From NCBI RefSeq assembly GCF_004798705.1, contig NZ_CP039290.1, forward strand, positions 1,550,001-1,614,000: a stretch of DNA of 64,000 bases. Direction: 5' to 3'. Positions within the stretch are counted from its first letter, which is position 1; each line of letters opens with the position of its first letter. This stretch comes from Arthrobacter sp. PAMC25564. GTDB lineage: Bacteria > Actinomycetota > Actinomycetes > Actinomycetales > Micrococcaceae. Both the position numbers and the translations under genes were made by a program. Positions 1 to 8,945 of the stretch are shown here, piece by piece. Below the pieces are notes generated by a model, which saw only the letters and a list, made by a program, of their open reading frames with translations, was not told the origin of the DNA and did no database searches.

Positions 1-420
1 CGTGCTCCTCACATGACCGGTGGTGGCGTTGTCCACGGCCCCACGCCGCGTGACTACAGCCAGCGCACCCCCAAGAAGATGATTGCTGCTGCACTGCGCG
101 GCGCACTCTCTGACCGCGCCCGTAACGGCCGCATCCACGTTATTGCTGAACTGGTACCCGGCACCAAGCCGTCCTCCAGCGCAGCACTGGCAACGCTGCG
201 TGGTGTCTCCGAGCGTAAGAACCTGCTCGTCGTCATCGAGCGCGCCAACGATGTTGCCGCACTCTCCGTGCGCAACCTCACGGATGTTCACGTTCTGTAC
301 GCAGACCAGCTGAACACCTACGACGTACTCGTTTCCGATGACGTCGTCTTCACCAAGGCTGCCTACGAAGCATTCGTTGCTCACAAGGCAGTGGCAAAGA
401 ACGAGGAGGATGCCAAGTGA
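1..420 (+). CDS. rplD: 50S ribosomal protein L4, 3' part only
   Basis: This is the C-terminal part of L4 (uL4), a primary 23S rRNA-binding protein whose loop lines the exit tunnel. The frame is open from base 1, so 139 residues are present and the true start lies before the window. The conserved [13 protein letters not shown] segment sits close to the start of the visible part and identifies the family. It ends in NEEDAK, and the DNA encoding that tail (GAGGAGG) is also the Shine-Dalgarno of rplW, whose GTG start overlaps the TGA as GTGA. By family and order this is the S10 operon, with rplC expected upstream. Confidence 0.96.
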   Translation, partial: RAPHMTGGGVVHGPTPRDYSQRTPKKMIAAALRGALSDRARNGRIHVIAELVPGTKPSSSAALATLRGVSERKNLLVVIERANDVAALSVRNLTDVHVLYADQLNTYDVLVSDDVVFTKAAYEAFVAHKAVAKNEEDAK

Positions 421-722
421 GTGCAGCCACCATCAAAGACCCGCGCGACGTCGTGCTTGCACCTGTCGTCTCGGAAAAGAGCTACGGCCTGATCGATGAG
501 GGCAAGTACACCTTCCTGGTGGACCCCCGCTCGAACAAGACCGAGATCAAGCTGGCCGTGGAGAAAATCTTCTCCGTCAAGGTCGACTCGATCAACACCA
601 TCAACCGTGCCGGTAAGCGCAAGCGCACCAAATTCGGATGGGGTACCCGCAAGAACACCAAGCGTGCAATTGTGAGCCTCAAAGAAGGCACTATCGACAT
701 CTTCGGCGGTCCGCTCTCGTAG
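417..722 (+). CDS. rplW: 50S ribosomal protein L23
   Basis: L23 (uL23) binds domain III of 23S rRNA at the tunnel exit and is the docking site for trigger factor and SRP. It has 101 residues, normal length. The start is GTG, overlapping the rplD stop, with GAGGAGG six bases upstream inside rplD; this coupling decides the start. The N-terminal [11 protein letters not shown] and the basic [14 protein letters not shown] loop are typical of bacterial L23. It lies between rplD and rplB as in nearly all bacterial S10 operons. Confidence 0.97.
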   Translation: MSAATIKDPRDVVLAPVVSEKSYGLIDEGKYTFLVDPRSNKTEIKLAVEKIFSVKVDSINTINRAGKRKRTKFGWGTRKNTKRAIVSLKEGTIDIFGGPLS

Positions 723-751
723 CGGAGACCACTTTAACGAGGAAATAAATT

Positions 752-1591
752 ATGGGAATCCGTAAATACAAGCCGACTACCCCGGGCCGTCGTGGCTCGA
801 GCGTAGCGGACTTCACCGAAATTACGCGGTCGACGCCGGAAAAGTCGTTGGTACGTCCGCTGCCCAAAAAGGGCGGCCGTAACAACACCGGTAAGATCAC
901 GACCCGTCACAAGGGTGGTGGACACAAGCGCCAGTACCGTCTGATCGACTTCCGTCGCCACGACAAGGACGGCGTCAACGCCCGCGTTGCCGAAATCGAG
1001 TACGATCCGAACCGTACGGCTCGCATCGCCCTCCTGCACTACGTTGATGGCACCAAGCGTTACATCATCGCCCCGAACAAGCTGGCCCAGGGTGACACCG
1101 TAGAGGCAGGTGCCACCGCTGACATCAAGCCTGGCAACAACCTCCCGCTGCGCAACATCCCGGTCGGTACCGTTATCCACGCAGTCGAACTGCGTCCGGG
1201 TGGCGGCGCCAAGATGGGCCGCTCCGCCGGCGCATCGATCCAGCTCGTTGCAAAGGAAGGCCGCTTCGCCCAGCTGCGTCTGCCTTCCGGCGAAATCCGC
1301 AACGTTGACGTGCGCTGCCGCGCAACCGTCGGCGAGGTCGGCAACGCCGAGCAGTCGAACATCAACTGGGGCAAGGCCGGCCGCATGCGCTGGAAGGGCG
1401 TCCGCCCGACCGTCCGTGGTGTCGCCATGAACCCGGTTGACCACCCGCACGGTGGTGGCGAGGGTAAGACGTCCGGTGGACGTCACCCCGTCAACCCCAA
1501 CGGTAAGCGCGAAGGTCGCACCCGCCGTCCCAACAAAGAGAGCGACAAGCTTATTGTTCGTCGCCGTCGTACTGGCAAGAACAAGCGATAG
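752..1591 (+). CDS. rplB: 50S ribosomal protein L2
   Basis: L2 (uL2) is needed for subunit joining and supports the peptidyl-transferase centre. It has 279 residues, typical of actinobacteria. The near-universal C-terminal [14 protein letters not shown] motif is present and contains the histidine linked to peptidyl-transferase activity. A lysine/arginine-rich tail follows. The start is ATG after a purine-rich GAGGAAA. A 401-residue open frame on the opposite strand across this gene is a codon-bias shadow. Confidence 0.98.
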   Translation: MGIRKYKPTTPGRRGSSVADFTEITRSTPEKSLVRPLPKKGGRNNTGKITTRHKGGGHKRQYRLIDFRRHDKDGVNARVAEIEYDPNRTARIALLHYVDGTKRYIIAPNKLAQGDTVEAGATADIKPGNNLPLRNIPVGTVIHAVELRPGGGAKMGRSAGASIQLVAKEGRFAQLRLPSGEIRNVDVRCRATVGEVGNAEQSNINWGKAGRMRWKGVRPTVRGVAMNPVDHPHGGGEGKTSGGRHPVNPNGKREGRTRRPNKESDKLIVRRRRTGKNKR

Positions 1592-1603
1592 GAGCCTGGA
1601 CAC

Positions 1604-1885
1604 ATGCCACGCAGCCTGAAAAAAGGTCCTTTCGTTGACCAGCACCTCTTTGTGAAGGTAGCCAGGGAAAACGAAAAGGGCACCAAGAACGTCATCAAGA
1701 CCTGGTCCCGCCGTTCGATGATCATCCCCGATATGCTCGGGCACACGCTCGCCGTGCACGACGGACGCAAGCACATCCCGGTGTTTGTCACCGAGTCGAT
1801 GGTCGGGCACAAGCTCGGCGAATTCGCTCCCACGCGGACATTCCGCGGCCATGTTAAGGACGACCGTAAGGGCAAGCGCCGCTAG
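1604..1885 (+). CDS. rpsS: 30S ribosomal protein S19
   Basis: S19 (uS19) sits on the 30S head and contacts S13 and the A-site region. It has 93 residues, normal length. [12 protein letters not shown] at the N-terminus and [13 protein letters not shown] near the C-terminus are family signatures. It starts with ATG 12 bases after rplB with GGAG upstream. Standard S10-operon position between rplB and rplV. Confidence 0.98.
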   Translation: MPRSLKKGPFVDQHLFVKVARENEKGTKNVIKTWSRRSMIIPDMLGHTLAVHDGRKHIPVFVTESMVGHKLGEFAPTRTFRGHVKDDRKGKRR

Positions 1886-1923
1886 GCGCCTGCACTTACG
1901 TCTTAGACGAGAGAAGGAAAGCA

Positions 1924-2289
1924 ATGGAAGCCAAGGCAATTGCGCGTCATATCCGCGTAACGCCTATGAAGGCCCGGCGCGTCGTCAACCTTGTTCGTGG
2001 TAAGCAAGCGAATGAGGCTCTGGCAATTCTGAAGTTTGCCCCCCAGGCAGCTTCGGAGCCGGTATTCAAGGTAGTACAGTCCGCAATCTCCAACGCCCGG
2101 GTCCTCGCGGACCGCGACGGTGTGGCGTTTGACGAAGGCGACCTCATCATCAGCGAAGCGTTTGTTGATGAAGGCCCGACCATGAAGCGGTTCCAGCCGC
2201 GTGCCCAGGGTCGTGCATTTCAGATCAAGAAGCGCACGAGCCACATCACCGTGGTAGTCGCTACCCCGGAGAAAGAGGAGGCTCGCTAA
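1924..2289 (+). CDS. rplV: 50S ribosomal protein L22
   Basis: L22 (uL22) contacts all 23S rRNA domains, and its hairpin loop narrows the exit tunnel where macrolides bind. It has 121 residues. [19 protein letters not shown] and the C-terminal [16 protein letters not shown] are diagnostic. The ATG is preceded by GAGAAGGAAAGCA. Its last codons (GAAAGAGGAGGCTCGC) carry the Shine-Dalgarno for rpsC, which begins directly after the stop. Confidence 0.98.
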   Translation: MEAKAIARHIRVTPMKARRVVNLVRGKQANEALAILKFAPQAASEPVFKVVQSAISNARVLADRDGVAFDEGDLIISEAFVDEGPTMKRFQPRAQGRAFQIKKRTSHITVVVATPEKEEAR

Positions 2290-3123
2290 GTGGGACAGAA
2301 AGTTAACCCGCACGGGTTCCGACTCGGCATCACCACCGATCACGTATCGCACTGGTTTGCTGACAGCACCAAGGCCGGCCAGCGGTACAAGGACTTCGTC
2401 CGCGAAGACATCCGTATCCGCCAGCTCATGTCCACGGGCATGGAGCGGGCCGGTATCGCCAAGGTTGAAATCGAGCGCACCCGCGACCGTGTCCGTGTGG
2501 ATATCCACACGGCACGTCCGGGCATCGTCATCGGCCGCCGCGGTGCAGAAGCAGACCGCATCCGCGGCGAGCTCGAAAAGCTCACGGGCAAGCAGGTCCA
2601 GCTGAACATCCTCGAGGTCAAGAACCCCGAGATGGAAGCACAGCTTGTTGCCCAGGGCGTTGCAGAGCAGCTGACTTCCCGCGTGGCATTCCGCCGTGCG
2701 ATGAAGAAAGCCATGCAGTCCGCGCAGCGTGCAGGTGCCAAGGGCATCCGTATCGCTTGCTCCGGTCGACTGGGCGGCGCAGAAATGTCCCGCTCGGAGT
2801 TCTACCGCGAAGGCCGTGTGCCCCTGCACACCCTCCGCGCGAACATCGACTACGGCTTCTACGAGGCCAAGACCACCTTCGGCCGCATCGGTGTGAAGGT
2901 CTGGATCTACAAGGGTGACGTCACCGCCAAGGAACTGGCCCAGCAGGCAGCTGCTGCTCCGTCCCGCGGCCGTGGTGCCAGCGACCGCCCGGGCCGCCCG
3001 GGTGGCGCTGACCGTGGTGACCGCCGCCGTCGTACCGACCGTCCGGCAGCAGAGGCAGCTCCGGCTGCCGACGCTCCGGCAGTTGAGGCTGCACCTGCTG
3101 CAGTAGAAGGAGGACAGGCTTAA
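2290..3123 (+). CDS. rpsC: 30S ribosomal protein S3
   Basis: S3 (uS3) forms part of the mRNA entry channel. It has 277 residues, longer than the roughly 230 of E. coli. The KH domain ([17 protein letters not shown]) and the C-terminal S3 domain are complete. From about residue 215 a low-complexity Arg/Gly/Ala tail follows, common in actinobacterial S3. It begins with GTG immediately after the rplV stop, and its end (GAAGGAGG) provides the ribosome-binding site for rplP. Confidence 0.97.
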   Translation: MGQKVNPHGFRLGITTDHVSHWFADSTKAGQRYKDFVREDIRIRQLMSTGMERAGIAKVEIERTRDRVRVDIHTARPGIVIGRRGAEADRIRGELEKLTGKQVQLNILEVKNPEMEAQLVAQGVAEQLTSRVAFRRAMKKAMQSAQRAGAKGIRIACSGRLGGAEMSRSEFYREGRVPLHTLRANIDYGFYEAKTTFGRIGVKVWIYKGDVTAKELAQQAAAAPSRGRGASDRPGRPGGADRGDRRRRTDRPAAEAAPAADAPAVEAAPAAVEGGQA

Positions 3124-3540
3124 ATGCTTATCCCACGTCGAGTCAAGCACCGTAAGCAGCACCACCCGGGTCGTTCCGGCGCTGCCACGGGCGGCACCAA
3201 GGTCTCCTTCGGTGAGTGGGGTATCCAGGCGCTGAGCCCGGCATACGTCACGAACCGTCAGATCGAATCCGCCCGTATCGCGATGACCCGCCACATCAAG
3301 CGTGGCGGTAAGGTCTGGATCAACATTTACCCGGACCGTCCGCTGACGAAGAAGCCGGCCGAAACCCGCATGGGTTCCGGTAAGGGTTCTCCGGAATGGT
3401 GGGTCTCCAACGTCAAGCCGGGCCGGGTTCTCTTTGAGATCTCCGGTGTCGAGGAATCGGTTGCTCGCGAGGCACTGCGCCTGGCAATCCACAAGCTCCC
3501 GTTGAAAGCACGCATTCTGCGTCGCGAAGGTGGTGAATAG
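3124..3540 (+). CDS. rplP: 50S ribosomal protein L16
   Basis: L16 (uL16) is a late-assembling protein that organises the A- and P-site tRNA region. It has 138 residues. [19 protein letters not shown] and [13 protein letters not shown] are hallmark segments; the second contains the arginine that is hydroxylated in some bacteria. It follows rpsC without a gap and is followed two bases later by rpmC. Confidence 0.98.
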   Translation: MLIPRRVKHRKQHHPGRSGAATGGTKVSFGEWGIQALSPAYVTNRQIESARIAMTRHIKRGGKVWINIYPDRPLTKKPAETRMGSGKGSPEWWVSNVKPGRVLFEISGVEESVAREALRLAIHKLPLKARILRREGGE

Positions 3541-3542
3541 AA

Positions 3543-3878
3543 ATGGCAGTAGGATCCAAGGAACTTGCATCCGCACAGCTGGACGGTTTCGACAACGAGC
3601 GACTCGTTGAAGAACTCCGCAAGGCTAAGGAAGAGCTGTTCAACCTGCGTTTCCAGTCCGCCACCGGCCAGCTGGAGAACCACGGTCGACTGCGAGCGGT
3701 AAAGAAGGACATCGCACGCATCTACACCGTTCTCCGTGAGCGCGAGCTGGGCATTCGTGCCGAGGTTGCCGCACCGGTTGTGGAAGCCAAGGAAGAAAAG
3801 AAGTCCAAGAAGTCCGCAGCCAAGGCTGAAAAGGCTGAAAAGCCGGCCGAAGCCGAGACTGAGGAGGACGCCAAGTGA
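3543..3878 (+). CDS. rpmC: 50S ribosomal protein L29 with C-terminal extension
   Basis: L29 (uL29) lies at the tunnel exit next to L23. The core (residues about 8-75; [21 protein letters not shown]) is standard, but the protein has 111 residues instead of about 65 because of a Lys/Ala/Glu-rich tail from about residue 80. It ends in EEDAK, as does L4, and as in rplD the tail DNA GAGGAGG is the Shine-Dalgarno for the next gene, whose GTG overlaps the stop. The tail is probably disordered. Confidence 0.95.
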   Translation: MAVGSKELASAQLDGFDNERLVEELRKAKEELFNLRFQSATGQLENHGRLRAVKKDIARIYTVLRERELGIRAEVAAPVVEAKEEKKSKKSAAKAEKAEKPAEAETEEDAK

Positions 3879-4183
3879 GTGAAAAGGACGAGAACGTGAC
3901 GGAAACTGTTTCCGGCGCAGCTACGGCTGACGAGCGCGGTGACCGTAAGACGAAGCGCGGCTATGTCGTCTCGGACAAGATGGAAAAGACCATCGTTGTC
4001 CAGGTCGAGGACCGCGTGAAGCACGCCCTGTACGGCAAGGTCCTGCGCCGCAACACGAAGATCAAGGCTCACGACGAAGAGAACAGCGCCGGCATCGGCG
4101 ACCTCGTTCTCCTCGCCGAGACCCGCCCGCTCTCCGCTACCAAGCGGTGGCGCCTGGTGGAGATCCTCGAGAAGGCCAAGTAA
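3875..4183 (+). CDS. rpsQ: 30S ribosomal protein S17
   Basis: S17 (uS17) is a primary 16S rRNA-binding OB-fold protein. It has 102 residues, with an extra acidic N-terminus of about 20 residues before the core [18 protein letters not shown]. The core ends with [19 protein letters not shown] sequence (here [19 protein letters not shown]). The GTG start overlaps rpmC as GTGA. It is the last gene of the S10 block here: a terminator begins 36 bases after its stop, separating it from rplN. Confidence 0.97.
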   Translation: MSEKDENVTETVSGAATADERGDRKTKRGYVVSDKMEKTIVVQVEDRVKHALYGKVLRRNTKIKAHDEENSAGIGDLVLLAETRPLSATKRWRLVEILEKAK

Positions 4184-4602
4184 CACCTGCAGCCCCGCGC
4201 TAAGCGGATGCTGTGCGGAAACCCCCGTTCCCTCCTGGGAGCGGGGGTTTCTCCGTGCCCGGGACAGTGGAGCCGCGGCGCGGGCCGCGTCCGGAGCCGC
4301 CGTCGAGCCCTGTGGATCGTGGGATATGGGGCTGGCCCCGAAACGTGCTAGGATATTGAGTTTGTATGGCGCCGTTCGTGCGCCGTCGTCAACCTCGTAA
4401 ACAATCGTGCCACGGCATAGTGCCCCCTTGCGCCCCGACCCGTCGGGATCCGCCTGGGAAGCAAATGTTTTTGGCACGGGCGTTTAGGCCTGGTCTGGCA
4501 AAATCCAGGCAGGTCAAGAGACACCCCGATCAACCGTTCCGCAAGGCTCACTCCGTAGGAAGATTTTCGGTTTGAGAACCAGCGTGACGCAAGGAGTAAA
4601 TA
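4184..4602 (+). promoter_or_regulatory. 419-bp gap between rpsQ and rplN: terminator, candidate promoter, long leader
   Basis: No recognised gene lies here. After the terminator at 4219-4250, a TAGGAT -10-like hexamer sits at 4349-4354 without a clear -35. About 240 bases then lead to the rplN GTG. The leader contains small hairpins, including GCCTGG/CCAGGC at 4488-4510 and CCCGAC/GTCGGG just upstream. An Arg/Pro-rich 69-codon frame (4366-4575) begins 11 bases after the -10-like site; I cannot say whether it is translated. The arrangement suggests the spc operon has its own promoter and structured leader. Confidence 0.45.
4219..4250 (+). terminator. Terminator after rpsQ
   Basis: AAACCCCCG pairs perfectly with CGGGGGTTT, and an inner TCCC/GGGA extends the stem. 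The U-tract is short (GGGTTTC). It separates the S10 operon from the rplN operon. Confidence 0.85.
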
Positions 4603-4971
4603 GTGATTCAGCAGGAGTCGCGACTCAAGGTCGCCGACAACACGGGTGCTAAGGAAATCCTTACCATTCGCGTTCTCGGTGGATCTGGCCGTCGCTACGC
4701 AGGCATTGGCGACGTAATCGTCGCTACCGTCAAGGACGCAATTCCGGGCGGCAACGTAAAGAAGGGCGACGTCGTCAAGGCTGTCATCGTCCGTACCAAG
4801 AAGGAACGCCGCCGTGCGGATGGTTCCTATATCAAGTTTGACGAGAACGCAGCCGTCATCCTGAAGAACGACGGTGACCCCCGCGGCACCCGTATCTTCG
4901 GACCGGTTGGTCGTGAACTTCGCGACAAGAAGTTCATGAAGATCGTTTCTCTGGCTCCGGAGGTGCTCTAG
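4603..4971 (+). CDS. rplN: 50S ribosomal protein L14
   Basis: L14 (uL14) forms intersubunit bridge B5/B8 and binds the silencing factor RsfS. It has 122 residues, exactly the usual length. [18 protein letters not shown] and the C-terminal [16 protein letters not shown] are diagnostic. It starts with GTG behind AAGGAG. It opens the spc operon, here transcriptionally separated from rpsQ. Confidence 0.98.
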   Translation: MIQQESRLKVADNTGAKEILTIRVLGGSGRRYAGIGDVIVATVKDAIPGGNVKKGDVVKAVIVRTKKERRRADGSYIKFDENAAVILKNDGDPRGTRIFGPVGRELRDKKFMKIVSLAPEVL

Positions 4972-4974
4972 TCC

Positions 4975-5334
4975 ATGGCTAAGATCAAAAAGGGTGACCT
5001 CGTTCAGGTCATCACTGGCGCCAAGGCTGAGCGCGGCGGCGACAAGGGCAAGCAGGGCAAGGTTCTGCGCGTATTCCCCGAGACCAACCGCGTGTTGGTT
5101 GAAGGCATTAACCGCGTAACCAAGCACACCAAGGTCGGTCAGTCGCAGCGCGGCACCAAGACCGGTGGCATCGAGGTCGTCGAGGCTTCGATCCACATCT
5201 CCAACGTGGCCCTGGTCGACCCGTCCACCAAGAAGCCCACCCGCGTCGGTTTCCGCACCGAGACCGTTGAGCGCGATGGCGTGAAGCGTGACGTGCGCGT
5301 CCGCGTGGCCAAGAGCTCAGGGAAGGACATCTAA
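4975..5334 (+). CDS. rplX: 50S ribosomal protein L24
   Basis: L24 (uL24) initiates 50S assembly. It has 119 residues. The KOW motif ([20 protein letters not shown]) is at the N-terminus, with [11 protein letters not shown] following. The ATG lies three bases after the rplN stop, and the stop overlaps the rplE start as TAATG, so translation is coupled. Confidence 0.97.
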   Translation: MAKIKKGDLVQVITGAKAERGGDKGKQGKVLRVFPETNRVLVEGINRVTKHTKVGQSQRGTKTGGIEVVEASIHISNVALVDPSTKKPTRVGFRTETVERDGVKRDVRVRVAKSSGKDI

Positions 5335-5915
5335 TGACTGAGACTCTCGAGACTCCGGCAAGCAAGATCGTTCCTCGTCTGAAGACCAAGTACGCCGATT
5401 CCATCAAGAACACGCTGACTGAGGAATTCAAGTACCAGAACGTCAACCAGGTTCCCCGTCTGGTCAAGGTCGTTGTGAACATGGGTGTTGGAGATGCCGC
5501 CAAGGACTCCAAGCTGATCGACGGCGCCGTCCGCGATCTGACCCTGATCACCGGCCAGAAGCCGCAGGTTACCAAGGCCCGCAAGTCGATCGCACAGTTC
5601 AAGCTGCGCGAAGGCATGCCGATCGGTGCGCACGCGACTCTGCGTGGGGACCGCATGTGGGAATTCCTGGACCGTCTGGTCACGCTGGCCCTGCCACGTA
5701 TCCGTGACTTCCGTGGCCTCAGCGGCAAGCAGTTCGATGGCAACGGCAACTACACCTTCGGTCTGACCGAGCAGGTTATGTTCCACGAGATCGACCAGGA
5801 TTCCATTGACCGCGTTCGCGGCATGGACATCACCGTCGTGACCACTGCCAAGACCGACGACGAAGGCCGCGCGCTGCTCAAGGCGCTTGGCTTCCCGTTC
5901 AAGACCGAAGATTAA
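5334..5915 (+). CDS. rplE: 50S ribosomal protein L5
   Basis: L5 (uL5) binds 5S rRNA and forms bridge B1b. It has 193 residues, slightly longer than the E. coli protein through an N-terminal extension. [30 protein letters not shown] and the C-terminal [24 protein letters not shown] are typical. The next gene is rpsH, not the rpsN (zinc-type S14) usually found here in actinobacteria; the 94-bp gap holds a structured element instead. Confidence 0.98.
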   Translation: MTETLETPASKIVPRLKTKYADSIKNTLTEEFKYQNVNQVPRLVKVVVNMGVGDAAKDSKLIDGAVRDLTLITGQKPQVTKARKSIAQFKLREGMPIGAHATLRGDRMWEFLDRLVTLALPRIRDFRGLSGKQFDGNGNYTFGLTEQVMFHEIDQDSIDRVRGMDITVVTTAKTDDEGRALLKALGFPFKTED

Positions 5916-5932
5916 TCTAGCTACGTAAAAGG

Positions 5933-5980
5933 TCCGTCCGCGCTGGTTCCGAATTAACTTCGGGAAAGCAGCACGGCGGA
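5933..5980 (+). promoter_or_regulatory. Structured RNA candidate between rplE and rpsH
   Basis: The 48 bases fold into one imperfect hairpin. TCCG-T-CCG-C-GCTG (5933-5945) pairs with CAGC-A-CGG-CGGA (5969-5980), with one bulged T and one C/A mismatch. An inner CCGAA (5949-5953) pairs with TTCGG (5959-5963). No U-tract follows, so it is not a simple terminator. It lies 29 bases before the rpsH start, where rpsN would usually be. Candidate S8 or other r-protein binding site; function inferred only. Confidence 0.5.
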
Positions 5981-6009
5981 AACCGTTATGAGGAAGGGCA
6001 AGAGCCCAC

Positions 6010-6408
6010 ATGACAATGACAGATCCCGTCGCAGACATGCTTACGCGTCTGCGCAACGCAAACTCGGCATACCACGATTCCGTGTCTATGCCTTACAGCA
6101 AGCTCAAGGCACGCGTTGCCGACATCCTGAAGGCTGAAGGTTACATCGCCTCCTGGAAAGAAGAAGACGCTGAGGTCGGCAAGAAGCTGACCCTCGAGCT
6201 CAAGTTCGGTCCGAACCGCGAGCGTTCAATCGCTGGCGTTCGTCGTATTTCCAAGCCGGGACTGCGCGTTTACGCAAAGTCCACCAACCTGCCGCACGTG
6301 CTCGGTGGCCTGGGTGTCGCAATCCTGTCCACCTCTTCCGGCCTCTTGACTGACAAGCAGGCCGGCAAGAAGGGCGTGGGCGGCGAAGTCCTCGCTTACG
6401 TCTGGTAA
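6010..6408 (+). CDS. rpsH: 30S ribosomal protein S8
   Basis: S8 (uS8) binds helix 21 of 16S rRNA and, in E. coli, represses its own operon. It has 132 residues. [20 protein letters not shown] at the N-terminus and the C-terminal [11 protein letters not shown] are signatures; [12 protein letters not shown] is the conserved RNA-binding segment. The ATG at 6010 follows GAGGAAGGG at a long spacing; the downstream ATG at 6016 (MTDPV) is an equally possible start. Confidence 0.97.
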   Translation: MTMTDPVADMLTRLRNANSAYHDSVSMPYSKLKARVADILKAEGYIASWKEEDAEVGKKLTLELKFGPNRERSIAGVRRISKPGLRVYAKSTNLPHVLGGLGVAILSTSSGLLTDKQAGKKGVGGEVLAYVW

Positions 6409-6426
6409 CGGGAAAGGAAGAGAATA

Positions 6427-6963
6427 ATGTCACGTATTGGACGTCTCCCCATCACCGTTCCTGCCGGCGTTGAGGTCAAGGTTGACGGCTCTGTCGTCAG
6501 CGTCAAGGGTTCCAAAGGCGAGCTGAGCCACACTGTGCCCAGCCCGATCGAGGTTTCCCTGGAAGAAGGCACCCTGACTGTCGCCCGCCCGAACGACGAG
6601 CGCGCCTCACGTTCGCTGCACGGCCTGACCCGAACCCTGATCGCCAACATGATCCAGGGTGTCACCGCAGGCTACGAGAAGAAGCTTGAAATCGTCGGTA
6701 CCGGTTACCGCGTTCAGGCCAAGGGTTCTGACCTGGAGTTCGCTCTGGGCTACAGCCACCCGGTTAACGTCTCGGCACCGAACGGCATCACCTTTGCAGT
6801 AGAGACCCCGACCAAGCTCTCTGTTTCAGGTATCTCCAAGCAGCAGGTCGGCGAGGTTGCTGCCAACATTCGCAAGCTGCGGAAGCCGGACCCCTATAAG
6901 GGCAAGGGCATCCGCTATGCCGGCGAAGTCATCCGCCGCAAGGTCGGAAAGGCTGGTAAGTAA
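6427..6963 (+). CDS. rplF: 50S ribosomal protein L6
   Basis: L6 (uL6) lies near the sarcin-ricin loop and the L7/L12 stalk. It has 178 residues, the usual length, with both L6 repeats. [17 protein letters not shown] and the C-terminal [19 protein letters not shown] are diagnostic. The ATG follows GGAAAGGAAGAG. Followed two bases later by rplR. Confidence 0.98.
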   Translation: MSRIGRLPITVPAGVEVKVDGSVVSVKGSKGELSHTVPSPIEVSLEEGTLTVARPNDERASRSLHGLTRTLIANMIQGVTAGYEKKLEIVGTGYRVQAKGSDLEFALGYSHPVNVSAPNGITFAVETPTKLSVSGISKQQVGEVAANIRKLRKPDPYKGKGIRYAGEVIRRKVGKAGK

Positions 6964-6965
6964 CC

Positions 6966-7349
6966 ATGGCCATCGCAATTAACAAGAAGCGTACGAACAA
7001 GAGCAAGTCTGCCCAGCGCAGCCGCCGCCAGCTTCGTATCCGCAAGCGCATCTCCGGTACGGCTGTACGTCCTCGTCTGGTCGTCAACCGTTCCGCACGC
7101 CACATCTTCGTCCAGGTTGTCGATGACACCAAGGGCCTGACCGTGGCGAGCGCCTCCACACTGGAAGCCGACCTTCGTGCATTCGACGGTGACAAGACCG
7201 CCAAGGCCAAGCGCGTTGGCGAACTGGTCGCCGGGCGTGCCAAGGCTGCCGGTATCGAAGCTGTTGTCTTCGACCGCGGTGGTAACAAGTACCACGGCCG
7301 GATCGCCGCCGTCGCTGACGGCGCCCGTGAAGGTGGGCTTTCACTGTGA
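6966..7349 (+). CDS. rplR: 50S ribosomal protein L18
   Basis: L18 (uL18) carries 5S rRNA into the central protuberance together with L5. It has 127 residues. [19 protein letters not shown] and the C-terminal [20 protein letters not shown] are signatures. Its stop overlaps the GTG of rpsE (GTGA), indicating coupled translation. Confidence 0.98.
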   Translation: MAIAINKKRTNKSKSAQRSRRQLRIRKRISGTAVRPRLVVNRSARHIFVQVVDDTKGLTVASASTLEADLRAFDGDKTAKAKRVGELVAGRAKAAGIEAVVFDRGGNKYHGRIAAVADGAREGGLSL

Positions 7350-8059
7350 CCGAAAATAACGAAAAGGACATTCAGGTGACTGAAGCTGTAGCTGCTCCGG
7401 CAACTGAGACCGCTGCGCCTGCTACCACCGATGGCGCCCGTGGTGGCGCTGCTCGTCGTGGCGAGCGTGGCGACCGCGGCCAGGGCCGTGGCGACCGTGG
7501 TGGCCGTGGTGGCCGCGATGGTGGCCGCGAAGCCGAAAAGAGCCAGTTCGTAGAGCGCGTCGTAACCATCAACCGTGTTTCCAAGGTCGTCAAGGGTGGT
7601 CGTCGCTTCAGCTTCACCGCCCTCGTCGTCGTCGGTGACGGCAACGGTATGGTCGGCGTCGGCTACGGCAAGGCTAAGGAAGTTCCTGCCGCCATCGCGA
7701 AGGGCGTCGAAGAGGCCAAGAAGTCCTTCTTCCGCGTTCCCCGCATTGGCAGCACCATTCCTCACCGTGTACAGGGCGAGGCCGCTGCAGGCGTTGTTAT
7801 GCTGCGTCCGGCTTCCGCCGGTACCGGTGTTATCGCCGGTGGCCCGGTCCGTGCAGTACTGGAGTGCGTGGGCATCCACGACATCCTCTCCAAGTCGCTC
7901 GGTTCCTCCAACGCCATCAACATCGTTCACGCGACCGTTGATGCCCTGAAGCGTCTCGAAGAGCCGGCAGCCGTGGCAGCACGCCGCGGCCTCCCGCTCG
8001 ACGAGATCGCTCCGCCGGCAATGGTGCGCGCGCTTCTGAACCAGAAGGCAGGTGCCTGA
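7346..8059 (+). CDS. rpsE: 30S ribosomal protein S5 with RGG-rich N-terminus
   Basis: S5 (uS5) contributes to decoding accuracy and the mRNA entry helicase. It has 237 residues against about 166 in E. coli. The extra N-terminal 65 residues include an Ala/Thr stretch and an Arg/Gly run, common in actinobacterial S5. The core begins at about residue 67 ([21 protein letters not shown]). The GTG start overlaps rplR; a second in-frame GTG at 7376 would shorten it by ten residues and cannot be excluded. Confidence 0.96.
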   Translation: MTENNEKDIQVTEAVAAPATETAAPATTDGARGGAARRGERGDRGQGRGDRGGRGGRDGGREAEKSQFVERVVTINRVSKVVKGGRRFSFTALVVVGDGNGMVGVGYGKAKEVPAAIAKGVEEAKKSFFRVPRIGSTIPHRVQGEAAAGVVMLRPASAGTGVIAGGPVRAVLECVGIHDILSKSLGSSNAINIVHATVDALKRLEEPAAVAARRGLPLDEIAPPAMVRALLNQKAGA

Positions 8060-8062
8060 GCC

Positions 8063-8269
8063 ATGGCTAAGAACCTGATTCCGTCCGACGCCCAGTTGGA
8101 GATCACTCAGATCAAGTCCGCCATTGGCGGCAAGCAGAACCAGCGCGACACCCTGCGGTCCCTCGGCCTGAAGCGGATCGGACACACCGTTGTCCGCACC
8201 GCCGACGCCGTGACCGTCGGAATGCTCAACACGGTTCCGCACCTGGTAAAGGTAGAGGAGGCGAAGTAA
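8063..8269 (+). CDS. rpmD: 50S ribosomal protein L30
   Basis: L30 (uL30) is a small 50S protein of the eubacterial short type, 68 residues. [25 protein letters not shown] and [16 protein letters not shown] are diagnostic. The ATG is three bases after rpsE. Its last codons (GTAGAGGAGGCGAAG) double as the Shine-Dalgarno for rplO, whose ATG is immediately after the stop. Confidence 0.97.
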   Translation: MAKNLIPSDAQLEITQIKSAIGGKQNQRDTLRSLGLKRIGHTVVRTADAVTVGMLNTVPHLVKVEEAK

Positions 8270-8764
8270 ATGGCAGAGAAGAAAACCGCCGAAAAGGCAC
8301 AGGGCGCCGCTGCTGAGAAGCAGAACGCACTGAAGGTTCACCACCTGCGTCCCGCCCCGGGTGCCAAGACCGCCAAGACCCGTGTTGGTCGTGGTGAAGG
8401 TTCCAAGGGTAAGACCGCCGGTCGCGGTACCAAGGGTACGAAGGCCCGCTACCAGATCAAGGCTGGCTTTGCCGGCGGCCAGCTGCCGCTGCACATGCGC
8501 CTGCCGAAGCTGCGCGGCTTCAAGAACCCGTTCCGGGTTGAGTACCAGGTTGTCAACCTGGACAAGCTCAACGAGCTCTTCCCGGAAGGTGGCACAGTCA
8601 CCGTGGAGAACCTGGTCGAAAAGGGTGCCGTTCGCAAGAACCAGCCCGTCAAGGTGCTTGGCACCGGCGACATCACCGTCAAGGTCGATGTAACCGTCCA
8701 CGCATTCTCGGCCAGCGCCGCTGAAAAGATTGCTGCAGCAGGCGGAAGCACCACCGCCCTCTAA
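8270..8764 (+). CDS. rplO: 50S ribosomal protein L15
   Basis: L15 (uL15) is a late 50S assembly protein. It has 164 residues, with an extra Lys/Ala N-terminal stretch of about 20 residues before [20 protein letters not shown]. The conserved [10 protein letters not shown] and the C-terminal [16 protein letters not shown] segment are present. It is the last spc gene before a strong terminator and secY. Confidence 0.97.
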   Translation: MAEKKTAEKAQGAAAEKQNALKVHHLRPAPGAKTAKTRVGRGEGSKGKTAGRGTKGTKARYQIKAGFAGGQLPLHMRLPKLRGFKNPFRVEYQVVNLDKLNELFPEGGTVTVENLVEKGAVRKNQPVKVLGTGDITVKVDVTVHAFSASAAEKIAAAGGSTTAL

Positions 8765-8793
8765 GGAGGCGGCGGGGCAGTTGCCCGTTGTTG

Positions 8794-8836
8794 AACTCCC
8801 GGTACCGGGGCCCAGGCCCAGGTACCGGGAGTTTTT
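8794..8836 (+). terminator. Strong terminator between rplO and secY
   Basis: A perfect 13-bp stem, AACTCCCGGTACC (8794-8806) with GGTACCGGGAGTT (8821-8833), runs into TTTT. The classic intrinsic form implies that secY needs read-through or its own promoter. Confidence 0.93.
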
Positions 8837-8881
8837 TCGTTTTCGGGCGCCGTCGATTATTCGCGGGGCGCGTCCACCCGC

Positions 8882-8887
8882 TAGACT
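8882..8887 (+). promoter_or_regulatory. Candidate -10 of the secY promoter
   Basis: TAGACT matches the actinobacterial -10 form TANNNT and lies between the rplO terminator and secY. No convincing -35 is visible. A transcript starting about seven bases downstream would have a leader near 50 nt. Confidence 0.4.
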
Positions 8888-8945
8888 CGGTTGTTGGGTT
8901 TATTTGACCTGTCGCACACGACATTACTTATCCTCAGGAGGACGC

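Noticed and set aside
734..3576. Long minus-strand open frames (401 and 557 codons) across rplB-rplV-rpsC-rplP
   Set aside because: They run antisense to certain ribosomal genes, have no recognisable domain and arise from GC-rich codon bias.
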